A stretch of DNA of 44,267 bases from Terriglobales bacterium (GCA_025451215.1 JANWKU010000124.1:1-44267), one strand, 5' to 3'. Positions 26,514 to 35,950 are shown, counted from the stretch's first letter. The notes: generated by a model not told the origin, from the letters alone. Numbers and translations: made by a program.

Positions 26514-27866
26514 TCAAGCGCTTTTGGCGACAATCGCGATGGATTCTTCCAATACGTCCATGGCGACGTCGGCTTGCTCCCTGGTGACAATGAGCGGCGG
26601 GGCGATGCGGACGGTGCTGGGGCCGCAGCCCAAGAGCAAAACTCCGCGTTCAAAAGCGAGTTCCAGAATGCGGTCGCGCTCTTTGGTTGCGGCGGCTTTG
26701 GTTTTTTTGTCGATCACGATTTCTACGCCGATCATCAGGCCGCGTCCGCGGACATCGCCTACCAGTTTGTGTTTTGCGGGCCAATCGGCGAGGCGCTTGA
26801 GCATGTAGTTGCCAACTTCGGTGGAATTTTCCAGCAGGCGCTCATGCTCGATCACGTCGAGCGTAGCGAGCGCGGCGGCGAGGCAGACGGGATTGCCGCC
26901 GAAGGTGGAGGCGTGGGAGCCGGGGATCCAGTCCATAATTTCGGCGCGGCTCATGGTGATGCCGAGCGGCATGCCGGAGGCGATGCCTTTGGCGATGCAG
27001 ACGATGTCGGGCTCGACGCCGGTGTGCTGGACGGCCCACCACTTTCCGGTGCGGCCCGCGCCGCTTTGGACTTCATCCGCGACCAGTAAGATTCCATGGC
27101 GGTCGCAGATGCGGCGCAGCTCTTGCATAAAAATTGTGGGTGCGACAAGGTATCCGCCCTCGCCTTGGATGGGCTCGACGAAGATGGCGGCGACTTCTTC
27201 GGGAGGAAGCGTGGTCTTGAATAATTTTTCTTCGATAAAGCGGGCGCAACTGAGCGCGTAGCTTTCGGCGTCGTCGGGATTTTTGCAATCGCGGTAGAGA
27301 TTCGGATAAGGCACGTGGGTCACGCCGGGAACGAGCGGCGCGAAACGGCGGCGCTGCTGCGGCTTGGATGCGGTGAGCGAGAGCGCGCCCATGGTGCGTC
27401 CATGAAACGCGCCGTAGAAGGCGATGATGTTCTGGCGTTTGGTGTGGTAGCGGACCAGCTTCAGGGCGCACTCGATGGCTTCCGCGCCAGAGTTCCCGTA
27501 ATAGATTTTATGCGGGCCGGGCATGGGGGCGATCTTCGAGAGGCGCTCGGCGAAGGTGACCATGCTCTGGTAATAGAAATCCGTGCCGGACATGTGAATG
27601 AGTTCGGCGGCCTGCTTCTGGATGGCGGCGACGACCTCGGGATGGCAGTGTCCGGTGGATGTTACGGCGATGCCAGCGGAGAAGTCGAAGAACTCATTGC
27701 CGTCAACGTCGGTGACAGTGAGACCGCGTCCGCTCTTGGCGACGAGCGGATAGGAGCGGGTGTAGGACGGCGAAATATATTTCTCGTCGCCGGCGAGCAC
27801 ACGCGCGGCGTTGGGGCCGGGAAGAGCGGTCTTGATGCTGGGGCCGATGAGAGTTTTGGTAGCCAT
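26514..27866 (-). CDS. Class III aminotransferase (4-aminobutyrate/acetylornithine type)
   Basis: A 450-residue PLP transaminase. Marks are VTDVDGNEFFDFSAGIAVTSTGHCHP, NSGAEAIECALKLVR, FYGAFHGRTMGALSLT, LLVADEVQSGAGRTG with the cofactor-binding Asp, and the Schiff-base lysine in IAKGIASGMPLG. GabT (4-aminobutyrate to succinate semialdehyde) and ArgD-like activity cannot be separated from sequence alone; the N-terminal extension and length lean towards GabT. The ATG has GGAGGA four bases upstream. No gabD or arginine genes are nearby. Confidence 0.9.
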   Translation of the reverse strand: MATKTLIGPSIKTALPGPNAARVLAGDEKYISPSYTRSYPLVAKSGRGLTVTDVDGNEFFDFSAGIAVTSTGHCHPEVVAAIQKQAAELIHMSGTDFYYQSMVTFAERLSKIAPMPGPHKIYYGNSGAEAIECALKLVRYHTKRQNIIAFYGAFHGRTMGALSLTASKPQQRRRFAPLVPGVTHVPYPNLYRDCKNPDDAESYALSCARFIEEKLFKTTLPPEEVAAIFVEPIQGEGGYLVAPTIFMQELRRICDRHGILLVADEVQSGAGRTGKWWAVQHTGVEPDIVCIAKGIASGMPLGITMSRAEIMDWIPGSHASTFGGNPVCLAAALATLDVIEHERLLENSTEVGNYMLKRLADWPAKHKLVGDVRGRGLMIGVEIVIDKKTKAAATKERDRILELAFERGVLLLGCGPSTVRIAPPLIVTREQADVAMDVLEESIAIVAKSA

Positions 27867-28266
27867 GGAATCCTCCAGAGATTCGTGGTTGGTCGTTGGC
27901 CTTTGGTCGTAGGTCTTTGGCTCTAAATCGCGGGTTCAGGACGCGCGAAAATAAAGCCCACCCCGAGATGATGGAGGATTGTTTAGTCGCTGCCGAAGAG
28001 ACTGGGACGCCGGTTGGAGGGCAACACGGCGCGAAAACGTCGAGGCCCGACAAGGAAGTGCAGCCAGCACTCGGGCAGATGCGTTTTCAGCTTTGGCTGC
28101 GGCATGGGAATGTCCTTCGGTCATTATTATACGCCCCGGGAGGGTGGGGCTGATCTCCCAGAAAGCGTTACAAAAGTGATGGGCCGGTGAGCACCCATCT
28201 TTGCCTGCAAGGTCTTTGCCTGTAGCTAGTTGCATCGGTTTTTCGCTTCGCTGAGGATGACAACTT
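27867..28266. other. Gene-free region upstream of the aminotransferase
   Basis: About 400 bases without a credible gene. A minus-strand TATAAT lies at 28126-28131, a possible -10 box for the aminotransferase though no good -35 is visible. The stretch near 27885-27925 is built of TGGTCG/TTTGG repeats. A half copy of the family 1 border (CGCTTCGCTGAGGATGACA) lies at 28243-28262. Confidence 0.5.
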
Positions 28267-29058
28267 TTATTGCAGGAAGTCGAAGAGGCTGCGCGGCGGC
28301 ATTCGTCCAATGGCCTGGAGAGCTGCCTGACGGGCATTTTCTGTTTGCACCAGATTGCTGGCGACCACGGAGATGTCAGCCCCGGCGATGGTGTTTTCCT
28401 GGGTGCTGAGTTCCACGGTTTCGCTGCTCAGAAAATTCTGCTGGCTGGTGACCTGGTTCATGGCATTGCCGTAATTTACGTACACATCCACCACGTTAGT
28501 GCAGGTGTCGAACGAAAGGTTCCAGACGTGTTCAATGATCATGGCGCGGGTAATGCGCCGCCCGGCATTGCGCATTAAATATTCGAGCAGCGCGAATTCT
28601 TTGGAGGTCAATTCGATGCGCCGGCCCGCCCGTTCCACGCGGCGCTCCACGCGGTCGAGTTTCAAATCATCCACCGCCAGCACCGATTCCGCGGGCAAAT
28701 GGCTGCGCCGCAGCAGAGCCCGGATGCGCGCGGAAAGCTCGGTAAAGGAAAACGGCTTGGCCAGAAAATCGTCCGCGCCAAGGTCCAGACATTGCACGCG
28801 GTCTTCAACCCGGTTGCGCCCGGTCAGCACCAGAATTGGCACGCTGGGTTTTTTGGAGCGCAAAAAGCGCAGGATGGCCACGCCATCCAGGCGCGGCAGG
28901 TTCAAGTCGAGTACTACCATGTCGTAGTCAAACTCGGCGGAGTGGGAGCGCGCCTGTTCGCCATCCACCGATACGTCCACGGCGTAGTGCTCGGCTTCCA
29001 GGCCCTTCTTCACAAAACTGGCCAACGCGGGATCATCTTCAGCAATAAGGACTCGCAT
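28267..29058 (-). CDS. OmpR-type response regulator fused to a FlgL C-terminus
   Basis: A 263-residue protein. Residues 1-120 are a complete receiver: E7/D8/D9, phosphoacceptor D51, T79 and K101. Residues 125-196 are the OmpR/PhoB winged helix up to TNVVDVYVNY, the start of the recognition helix. The rest of that helix and the wing (normally LRxKxD...VRGxGY) are absent. Residues 197-263 instead match the C-terminal coiled region of flagellar hook-associated protein 3: QENTIAGADISVVASNL, ENARQAALQA and LFDFLQ at the very end. The join is at about 28471. DNA binding is probably lost or changed. It is either a real gene fusion by deletion or an assembly join. Confidence 0.88.
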   Translation of the reverse strand: MRVLIAEDDPALASFVKKGLEAEHYAVDVSVDGEQARSHSAEFDYDMVVLDLNLPRLDGVAILRFLRSKKPSVPILVLTGRNRVEDRVQCLDLGADDFLAKPFSFTELSARIRALLRRSHLPAESVLAVDDLKLDRVERRVERAGRRIELTSKEFALLEYLMRNAGRRITRAMIIEHVWNLSFDTCTNVVDVYVNYGNAMNQVTSQQNFLSSETVELSTQENTIAGADISVVASNLVQTENARQAALQAIGRMPPRSLFDFLQ

Positions 29059-29212
29059 AAATTTTTTCTAATCGAACCCCTCTGATTCTTATTGATCACA
29101 GGCCACAGGGCAAGGTTCCAGGAGGGGCACGAAGGTACCAGGTTCCCGAAATAGGCCACTGCACAGATATGGCACGCCGAACCCCAACTGTCACTGACTC
29201 CCGACCCTTTTA

Positions 29213-30580
29213 ATGGAGATAATTCTCAGGATTGGACGCTCAAATGCGCGTGCGCGGGATATCCCTGTGAACTTTTGGGACAAAAGAATGGTGAAAGCCC
29301 TTTTGCTGCCCGGAGGCATTTGTGTCGCTGCCGCCGCGCTGGTCCTGAATTTTGGTCTTCTTCCCCTCGCTCCATCCGCGGTACATTTTTATTACTACGC
29401 AGTTTTCTTCAGCGGCGTTTTGCTAGCCTGGCGTTTTCACTCTAGCAAGGTGTTGTTTGCCCTGCTCACTTTGTTCCTGGCGCATCGCGCGCTGCAATTC
29501 TTTTTTGCCGGACGCGCCGCCTCGCCCACCGGACATGCGGCGCTTGAAGTTGTATCGGTCTTGCTGCCGCTGAACTTTGTTCTTTTTTCGGCGTCGCGGG
29601 AGCGCGGGATCAATTTGCCCGCCAGCCTTTCTCGCATTTGCCTTTTGTTTCTGGAGGCGACCTTCGTCGCCATTGTCTGCCGACCGGGAGAATCGGCCAG
29701 CCAATCTTTATTCCATGCTGCACTGCTGGGAAGGCAGTGGCAACACTGGACGCGGATTCCCTCGCTCGGCGGGTTAGTTTGCGTAGTCGCCGCAGTGGTG
29801 CTGCTGGCGCAATTTCTTCTGCATCGCAGGCCCGTGGACAGCGGACTTTTATGGACCATCGTCGCTGTGCTTTTTGCCTTTGACTCCGGCTCGTTCACTT
29901 TGAAGGCCACCGTTTATGTGGCTACCGCGGCGCTGGTGCTGACCACATCCGTAATTGAAAATTCTTACGTGCTTGCTTATCAGGATGAACTGACGGGACT
30001 GGCGGCGCGGCGCGCTTTTAATGACGCATTGCTAGACCTGCAGGAGCCTTACGCGCTGGCGACCGTGGATATTGATCATTTCAAATCTTTCAACGACACC
30101 TACGGTCATGAAACCGGAGACCACGTCCTGCGCATGGTAGCCACCTGCCTGGCTCATGTGGAGGGTGGAGGGCGCGCATTTCGCGTGGGGGGCGAAGAGT
30201 TCTCCATTCTTTTCCCGCGCAAGTCATTGCAGGAAGTTCTTCCTCATCTGGAGACATTGCGCTGGAACGTGGAGAACACAATCTTCCGTCTGCGCGGAGC
30301 AGAGCGACGAACCGTGCCGCACGGAACCGACCGCCGCAAGCCGTCCTCGAAAAAAAAGAGCAGCGCCAAACAGCCGTCGCTCGTGGACTTTAATCGCGAG
30401 CTTTCGGTGACGGTGAGCATTGGAGTAGCGGAGCCATCCACGAAATTCCACGGCATCGAAAACGTGATTCGCGCCGCCGACAAAGCCTTATATAGCGCGA
30501 AGGCTGCGGGCCGCAACCGCGTCATTTCCGCTCACACACCTCGTGCGCGCGGCGCGCGGGCCTCGAACCGATCCGCATAA
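29213..30580 (+). CDS. Membrane diguanylate cyclase (GGDEF)
   Basis: A 455-residue protein: about eight hydrophobic helices in the first 250 residues, then a GGDEF domain starting at YQDELTGLAARRAFNDAL. Metal-site D in VDIDHFKSFNDTYGHETGD and the signature VGGEEF are intact, so it should make cyclic di-GMP. The RxxD inhibitory site five residues before the signature is absent. A ~25-residue Arg/Lys/Ser-rich insertion (about 385-410) splits the domain before LSVTVSIGVAEPS. ATG 29213 is used; ATG 29288 is an alternative start. Confidence 0.9.
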   Translation: MEIILRIGRSNARARDIPVNFWDKRMVKALLLPGGICVAAAALVLNFGLLPLAPSAVHFYYYAVFFSGVLLAWRFHSSKVLFALLTLFLAHRALQFFFAGRAASPTGHAALEVVSVLLPLNFVLFSASRERGINLPASLSRICLLFLEATFVAIVCRPGESASQSLFHAALLGRQWQHWTRIPSLGGLVCVVAAVVLLAQFLLHRRPVDSGLLWTIVAVLFAFDSGSFTLKATVYVATAALVLTTSVIENSYVLAYQDELTGLAARRAFNDALLDLQEPYALATVDIDHFKSFNDTYGHETGDHVLRMVATCLAHVEGGGRAFRVGGEEFSILFPRKSLQEVLPHLETLRWNVENTIFRLRGAERRTVPHGTDRRKPSSKKKSSAKQPSLVDFNRELSVTVSIGVAEPSTKFHGIENVIRAADKALYSAKAAGRNRVISAHTPRARGARASNRSA

Positions 30581-30615
30581 ATCTGAATCAATCGTGCCCG
30601 GAACACAGAATTATA

Positions 30616-30644
30616 TTGACAATCTCCTAAACAATACGCAATAT
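30616..30644 (+). promoter_or_regulatory. Possible sigma-70 promoter for the 13-residue ORF
   Basis: TTGACA at 30616-30621 and CAATAT at 30639-30644 with a 17-base spacer. The -35 box is perfect, the -10 box weak (3 of 6). An imperfect hairpin with AAACC...GGTTT arms lies downstream at 30660-30688, in the leader. Confidence 0.45.
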
Positions 30645-30743
30645 CTTGTGGTGGAAGCCAAACCTACCGTATTTGTCGGGTATGGTTTCCTCTTTTGGGT
30701 TCAATTAGTCCTCTCAAGGGAAAATCATTTACGGAGGAAATTC

Positions 30744-30785
30744 ATGCCAGCAAAGAAAAAAGCGGCTAAGAAAAAGAAGCACTAA
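30744..30785 (+). CDS. Thirteen-residue lysine-rich peptide
   Basis: ATG at 30744 reads MPAKKKAAKKKKH then TAA. A strong ribosome binding site, GGAGGAAA, ends four bases before the ATG, and a promoter-like sequence lies upstream. The peptide is over half lysine and resembles the basic tails of histone-H1-like or nucleoid proteins, but it has no family I can name. It could equally be a leader peptide. The MerR gene starts about 200 bases downstream on the same strand. Confidence 0.5.
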   Translation: MPAKKKAAKKKKH

Positions 30786-30985
30786 ACGAGGTATCAACTC
30801 GTATATCAGTTTCAAGCCTCTCGCGGGATGCACTCTTCGAGGGGCGTTTTCATTTGCGCCAGACACCTCGCTGGCCGTTTTGAAAAAATCCGGTTGTTTC
30901 GAGTGGCGCATAGTGGTAAAACGCGAGGAGGAACAAGCGCGAGAAACTGATACAGTCTAGAAGTCAGCGCCGTTCGTAAGAAGCC

Positions 30986-31366
30986 ATGGCAAAAGCGAAA
31001 AAGAGCGCGGAAGTGGAAATTCCCGAGCGGCTGTACTTCCGCATTGGAGAAGTCGCCTCGCTTTGCCAGCTGCCTGCCTACGTGTTGCGCTTTTGGGAGA
31101 CGGAATTTCCGCAGTTGAAGCCCATCAAAAGCAGCACCGGCCAAAGGATGTATCGCCGCAAGGATGTCGAAGGGGTTTTGCGCATTAAGAAATTGCTCTA
31201 CGAAGAAGGATTCACGATCGCCGGGGCGCGGCAACATTTGCGCGGCGAAGGCAAGAGCGACAAAAAGCAGAGCGCGCTGCCCTTTCCCGTGCACGCGGTT
31301 TCCGATCTTAAGCCGATTCGCCAAGGCCTGCGCGACATATTGACGCTGCTCTCCGCCCGCCACTAA
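30986..31366 (+). CDS. MerR-family transcriptional regulator
   Basis: A 126-residue protein. The N-terminal winged HTH (YFRIGEVASLCQLPAYVLRFWETEFPQLKP, then GQRMYRRKDVEGVLRIKKLL) is the MerR DNA-binding domain. The short remainder lacks the metal-binding cysteines of MerR proper and any ligand domain. Small MerR proteins of this kind are common near ihfA in other bacteria; no such neighbour is seen here. Confidence 0.9.
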   Translation: MAKAKKSAEVEIPERLYFRIGEVASLCQLPAYVLRFWETEFPQLKPIKSSTGQRMYRRKDVEGVLRIKKLLYEEGFTIAGARQHLRGEGKSDKKQSALPFPVHAVSDLKPIRQGLRDILTLLSARH

Positions 31367-31478
31367 GAGAAATCCCTGATTACCGTGGGATCCCCGGAAA
31401 GAGTCTTTTCGCCTTGACGTTGAAAAAGGATGCGGGCAAAATTTCTCTCAGGCTCCACTCCTTCTCGGAACAAAATTC

Positions 31479-31685
31479 ATGCAGCATATTGCTCTTACTT
31501 TAATCGCACAACTGTTCCTTATTTTTGGGCTGGCAGGTTTGTTCTGGCCAGAAAAATTTGTGGCAGCTTTCCAACTGCTCATGTATCCGTGGAGTTCGAG
31601 CTACCGCCTGATCCGCATAAACAGCATTGGATCGCTTAGCCTTGCGATTGTTCTGGCGGTAGGAATATTGCTGCGGACTCTCTAG
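31479..31685 (+). CDS. Small two-helix membrane protein
   Basis: A 68-residue protein with two hydrophobic segments (about residues 4-22 and 50-67) joined by a short loop. The ATG is at 31479 after an A-rich leader. It has no recognised family, and its function is unknown. Confidence 0.5.
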   Translation: MQHIALTLIAQLFLIFGLAGLFWPEKFVAAFQLLMYPWSSSYRLIRINSIGSLSLAIVLAVGILLRTL

Positions 31686-31774
31686 CTTTATTCTTTGCGG
31701 TAATTTCGTTCGGCATTTTCTTGATGGCAATTCCGTTTCGCGTCAAAGCTGCAAACTAATTTCTTCCTATCGCT

Positions 31775-31924
31775 TCAGTGATGTTTGAAGTATTGCACTG
31801 CGCGCTCATGGGTCTCAGCGGCTTTGCGGGTGCGGAATGTTCCCAGATTGCGGCGCTTGCCGGTCTTGGGATTTTTCTTGCGCGAATACAGCCGATACTC
31901 TCCTGACTTCAATTTGCGGATCAT
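31775..31924 (-). CDS. Small basic protein, unknown
   Basis: A 49-residue, Lys/Arg-rich protein (MIRKLKSGEYRLYSRKKNPKTGKRRNLGTF, ending HERAVQYFKHH). ATG 31924 has GGGGG about five bases upstream and is preferred over the longer 83-residue frame. The compact basic composition with aromatic residues suggests nucleic-acid binding, but no family assignment is made. Confidence 0.65.
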   Translation of the reverse strand: MIRKLKSGEYRLYSRKKNPKTGKRRNLGTFRTRKAAETHERAVQYFKHH

Positions 31925-32162
31925 AGTTGCCCCCGAACATCGTCTCCAAAAGTTGTTCCTTATTTGGATGGGTCGTACACGGTTTGAGTGGCTTGGCGAA
32001 GGCTTGCGGGAAATGAAGGTAGTCAATTTTTGCCCCCAGTAGAGACAATGCGCGAGTTCGATCCTCTACGATTGTCTCCCTCGCCTTCTTTGGCATATAT
32101 TGTTGCTTCTTATCCAGTAAACGTTTGCAGCGCATTTCATTTCTACAATCTCGAGGCCCCGC

Positions 32163-34676
32163 ATGAAGAACTTGACCCGCCGTGAGCTATTACGCTCAGG
32201 AGTTGCCGTTTCCGCTACATCGCTCGTCGCTGGTTCATCGCTGGCGCGAGCCCGTGCATTGCTGGCGGACTATCCGCAAGGCGCATCGGCGGAAGCAATG
32301 TCAGCGGTGGCCCCTCGGGAGCGACTGCTGATGGATTTCGGATGGAAATTTACCCTCGGCAATGGAAACGACCCGGGGCGTGATCTGGGCTTCGGCGCGG
32401 ACCAGAGCGATTTCTCCAAGTCGGGCGACTTCAAATTCGCCACGGAAAAATTCGACGACTCAAAGTGGCGTGCGCTGGATCTGCCGCATGACTGGGCCGT
32501 CGAGTTGCCCTTTGTGGACGATCCAAGCCTGCAAAGCCACGGATACAAGCCGCTGGGCCGGAAATATCCGGAGACCACGGTTGGATGGTATCGCCGCACA
32601 TTCGAAATTCCCGCCAGCGACCGCGGCCGTCGTGTGTCCATTGAATTCGACGGCGCATTTCGCGACGCGCTGGTGTTTCTGAACGGATACTTTATTGGCC
32701 GCAACAACAATGGATACGCACCCTTCAGCTTCGATCTCTCCGACTTCCTTAATTATGGCGGCAAGAATTATCTGGTTGTGCGAATGGACGCCAGCTTTGG
32801 CGATGGATGGTTTTACGAAGGCGCGGGCATCTACCGGCATGTGTGGCTTACCAAGACCGATTCCTTGCACCTTGGCCAATGGGAAAGTTATGTTCGCAGC
32901 GATCTGAAAGGGAATTTAGCAGCCCTGAATCTTGGCACGGTAGTACAAAACGAAGGCACGAAAGCGGAAACTTGCCGCGTACGCTGGCAAATTCTCGATG
33001 CGGCCGGGAAGACAGTCGCGACTGCAGATTCCGCTTCTCAGCAAGTTCCCGCCGACGGCTCAACTACATTCACCGCTTCCACGAAGGTCACCAATCCGTC
33101 TCTTTGGTCGCTCGAAACGCCAGCCCTTTACTCCGCCATCGTAACCGTTGAATCCGATGGCAAGGCGCGCGATGCCGAGCGCGTCAGCTTCGGCGTGCGC
33201 ACGGTTGCGTTCGATGCAGACAAAGGTTTCTTCCTGAACGGCAAGTCGGTCAAGATTCAAGGCACATGCAACCATCAGGACCATGCAGGCGTGGGCGCCG
33301 CCTTACCGGATCATTTGCAGTGGTACCGCATGGGCGTCTTAAAAGATATGGGATCGAATGCCGTACGCACCTCTCACAATATGCCCACGCCCGAATGGGT
33401 GGAAGCCTGTGACCAACTCGGCGTGATGATGATGTGCGAGACCCGCCTGATGAGTTCCAATCCGGAAGGCATGGCGCAACTGGAAAAGATGATCAAGCGC
33501 TATCGCAATTCGCCGTCGATCATCATATGGTCCATGGGGAACGAAGAGTGGATCATGATGCCGCAACCGCAGGGCGTGCGGGTGATTGATGAAATGATCG
33601 CCAGATCGCACGAGCTTGATCCCACGCGGCTGTGCACGGCTGCGGTGAACCAGTCCTTCGAAACCCATTTTCCAGAGCAACTGGACGTAATGGGGTTCAA
33701 CTACGGCCTGAAGGTATGCGATCCCTGGCACAAAGCGCATCCCAAAACACCATGCGTAGGCACGGAAACCGCGAGCACTGTTTCAACCCGCGGTATTTAC
33801 GAAACCGATAAAATTCGCAACTGGGTAAGCGCATACGACCTGAACCATACCTCCTGGTCAGAACTCGCCGAAGAATGGTGGAAGTTTTATGGGACGCGCG
33901 AATGGCTTGCGGGCGGCTTTGCCTGGACAGGCTTCGATTATCGCGGTGAGCCTACGCCCTATGGATGGCCTTCGATCAATTCGCAGTTCGGCATCGTGGA
34001 TATGTGCGGCTTTCCCAAAGATAATTTCTATTACTACAAAGCCTGGTGGGGAAAAGAACCGGTGCTGCATCTGTTTCCGCACTGGAATTGGGAGCAGCGC
34101 GAAGGAGAACCGATTTCCGTGTGGGTGCATTCCAATCTGGACGAGGTCGAGCTTTTCCTGAATGGACAAAGCCAGGGCAAGCAGAAGGTGGAACCGCTCA
34201 CGCACCTTGAGTGGAAGGTAAAGTACGCACCGGGCGTGATTGAAGCGCGAGGCAGCAAAGCCGGAAAGATTGTATTGACGGAAAAGCGGGAGACCACCGG
34301 CATGCCGGAATCCATTAAGCTGACCGCAGATCGCACCGAGATTAACGCCAACGGCCAAGACGTTGCGGTAGTCCGCGTGGAAGTCCTCGACAAAGAAGGC
34401 CGCCATGTGCCGACCGCCGATAACGAAATCAGTTTCAAAGTGAGCGGCGAGGGATCTTTGATCGGCGTAGGCAATGGGGATCCCAACTGCCAAGAATCCG
34501 ACAAGGAGCCAAAGCGCAGTTTATTTAACGGACTCGCGCAGGTCATCCTGCAAGCGAATAAGACCCCCGGTTCAATCGTCCTCGAGGCCTACACTGAACA
34601 GTGGCCCGGGCCGAAACTGACGACCGCAACGCTGACCATCACGACGAAGAAATCGCAGTTGCGGCCTGAGGCCTAA
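32163..34676 (+). CDS. Tat-exported GH2 beta-galactosidase
   Basis: An 837-residue enzyme with a twin-arginine signal (TRRELLRSG then a mild hydrophobic stretch to ARA). The GH2 sugar-binding domain (VGWYRRTFEIP, VFLNGYFIGRNNNGYAPF) is followed by an Ig-like domain and a TIM barrel with acid/base Glu in SMGNEEW and nucleophile Glu in VGTETAS. Then come a DUF4982-type domain (SVWVHSNLDEVELFLNGQSQGKQ) and a C-terminal invasin/Big-like domain (KLTADRTEINANGQDVAVVRVEVLD). It probably releases galactose from oligosaccharides in the periplasm or outside; galT lies 7 kb away. Confidence 0.93.
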   Translation: MKNLTRRELLRSGVAVSATSLVAGSSLARARALLADYPQGASAEAMSAVAPRERLLMDFGWKFTLGNGNDPGRDLGFGADQSDFSKSGDFKFATEKFDDSKWRALDLPHDWAVELPFVDDPSLQSHGYKPLGRKYPETTVGWYRRTFEIPASDRGRRVSIEFDGAFRDALVFLNGYFIGRNNNGYAPFSFDLSDFLNYGGKNYLVVRMDASFGDGWFYEGAGIYRHVWLTKTDSLHLGQWESYVRSDLKGNLAALNLGTVVQNEGTKAETCRVRWQILDAAGKTVATADSASQQVPADGSTTFTASTKVTNPSLWSLETPALYSAIVTVESDGKARDAERVSFGVRTVAFDADKGFFLNGKSVKIQGTCNHQDHAGVGAALPDHLQWYRMGVLKDMGSNAVRTSHNMPTPEWVEACDQLGVMMMCETRLMSSNPEGMAQLEKMIKRYRNSPSIIIWSMGNEEWIMMPQPQGVRVIDEMIARSHELDPTRLCTAAVNQSFETHFPEQLDVMGFNYGLKVCDPWHKAHPKTPCVGTETASTVSTRGIYETDKIRNWVSAYDLNHTSWSELAEEWWKFYGTREWLAGGFAWTGFDYRGEPTPYGWPSINSQFGIVDMCGFPKDNFYYYKAWWGKEPVLHLFPHWNWEQREGEPISVWVHSNLDEVELFLNGQSQGKQKVEPLTHLEWKVKYAPGVIEARGSKAGKIVLTEKRETTGMPESIKLTADRTEINANGQDVAVVRVEVLDKEGRHVPTADNEISFKVSGEGSLIGVGNGDPNCQESDKEPKRSLFNGLAQVILQANKTPGSIVLEAYTEQWPGPKLTTATLTITTKKSQLRPEA

Positions 34677-34768
34677 GCCGCAAGAGCGGCGGAACGCAAC
34701 AACCCGAGCATGTAAAGACGCAACGACGGTCCGGTGCGACACGGCGTACTTTACCTTCCCTTAATCGT

Positions 34769-34796
34769 TTGGGCGTTTTTATCATCTCTATATAAT
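34769..34796 (+). promoter_or_regulatory. Probable sigma-70 promoter of the methionine synthase pair
   Basis: TTGGGC at 34769-34774, a 16-base spacer and a perfect TATAAT at 34791-34796 lie 56 bases before the ATG. The short leader holds only a small GAAAG-GCGG-CTTTC hairpin; I see no SAM or cobalamin riboswitch. Confidence 0.65.
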
Positions 34797-34852
34797 GGAA
34801 TGGGAGGCAGAAAGGCGGCTTTCTCGGTCGTCGCGCTACCGCTAGGCTATAA

Positions 34853-35950
34853 ATGACTGCAAATCAACAACATCCGCTGCAAAAAGTGCTGGAGAAACGC
34901 ATCGCCATCATTGATGGGGCGATGGGTACGACCATCCGCACCTATGGCATGAAGGAATCTGATATCCGCGGAGACCGCTTCAAGGACTCGACCAAGGATT
35001 TGCTGAACAATGGAGACCTCTTCTCCCTGACGCAGCCAGATATGATTTGCGATATCCATCGCCGGTTCCTGGAGGCAGGGGCGGACATCATCGAGACGAA
35101 CACCTTCGGGGCGACGAGCATAACCCAGAGTGAGTTCTTCGTGGACGATCCGCGGGAGCACGGTGGGCGGAAGGATCCTGAGTTTTATCAAAAAATTGTT
35201 GACGATCCATTTCTTGGCGCATTGGCTTTCGAGATCAATGAAAAGTCGGCGCGGCAGTGCCGCGAGTGGGCGGACCGCGTGGGGAGTGCAACCTCGCGCC
35301 AACGATTTGTGGCGGGGGCGATTGGGCCTTTGACGGTCTCGCTCTCGAACTCACCGGATGCCGACGATGCCGGCTTCCGCGTAGTCACCTTCGATCAGGT
35401 GAAAACCGCGTATGCGCAACAGGTGCGCGGTCTGATTGCCGGTGGCGTGGATGCGCTGCTTGTCGAGACGATTTTCGATTCTCTTAACGCCAAAGCAGCG
35501 CTGGTCGCCATCCGCGAAGTGTTCGATGAGGACGGGCAAAATTTGCCGATCAGGATCTCAGCGGCCGTCGGTCGTGGCGGCGAAACGATGATCTCCGCGC
35601 AGACTACCGAGGCCTTCTGGAATGCGGTGGCGCATGTGAAGCCGCTGTCAGTTGGGCTCAACTGCTCGCTTGGCCCCGATCTTATGTATCCATTCCTGAG
35701 TGATCTGTCGGAAAAAGCTGACGTGGCGATCTCGTGCTATCCCAATGCCGGATTGCCGAATCCCCTGTCTCCAACCGGCTTCGATCTTCAGCCTGCGGAT
35801 ATGGGGCGCTATCTCAGCGATTTTGCGCGCGCTGGGCTCATCAATATCGCGGGGGGCTGCTGCGGCAACACGCCCGAACACATCGCGGCCATCGCGAAGG
35901 CCCTCGAAGGCATGCCTCCACGGGAACTGAGGGTGGCGCTGACACAATGA
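34853..35950 (+). CDS. metH: Methionine synthase, homocysteine-binding subunit
   Basis: 365 residues matching the N-terminal homocysteine S-methyltransferase domain of Met[17 protein letters not shown] at the N-terminus, [15 protein letters not shown], and zinc cysteines in GLNCSLG and [10 protein letters not shown]. In most bacteria this is fused to the rest of MetH. Here it stops just after the domain, and the next ORF starts in an ATGA overlap, so the enzyme is made as two coupled chains. It moves a methyl group from methylcobalamin to homocysteine. Confidence 0.93.
   Translation: MTANQQHPLQKVLEKRIAIIDGAMGTTIRTYGMKESDIRGDRFKDSTKDLLNNGDLFSLTQPDMICDIHRRFLEAGADIIETNTFGATSITQSEFFVDDPREHGGRKDPEFYQKIVDDPFLGALAFEINEKSARQCREWADRVGSATSRQRFVAGAIGPLTVSLSNSPDADDAGFRVVTFDQVKTAYAQQVRGLIAGGVDALLVETIFDSLNAKAALVAIREVFDEDGQNLPIRISAAVGRGGETMISAQTTEAFWNAVAHVKPLSVGLNCSLGPDLMYPFLSDLSEKADVAISCYPNAGLPNPLSPTGFDLQPADMGRYLSDFARAGLINIAGGCCGNTPEHIAAIAKALEGMPPRELRVALTQ

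Noticed and set aside
27936..28337. 133-residue minus-strand frame upstream of the aminotransferase
   Set aside because: It overlaps the end of the regulator-FlgL gene and a repeat border; the composition is unlike a protein of this organism.
34677..34852. Possible SAM, SAH or cobalamin riboswitch before metH
   Set aside because: The leader after the TATAAT promoter is only about 50 bases, with a single 5-bp hairpin; none of the conserved riboswitch blocks is present.
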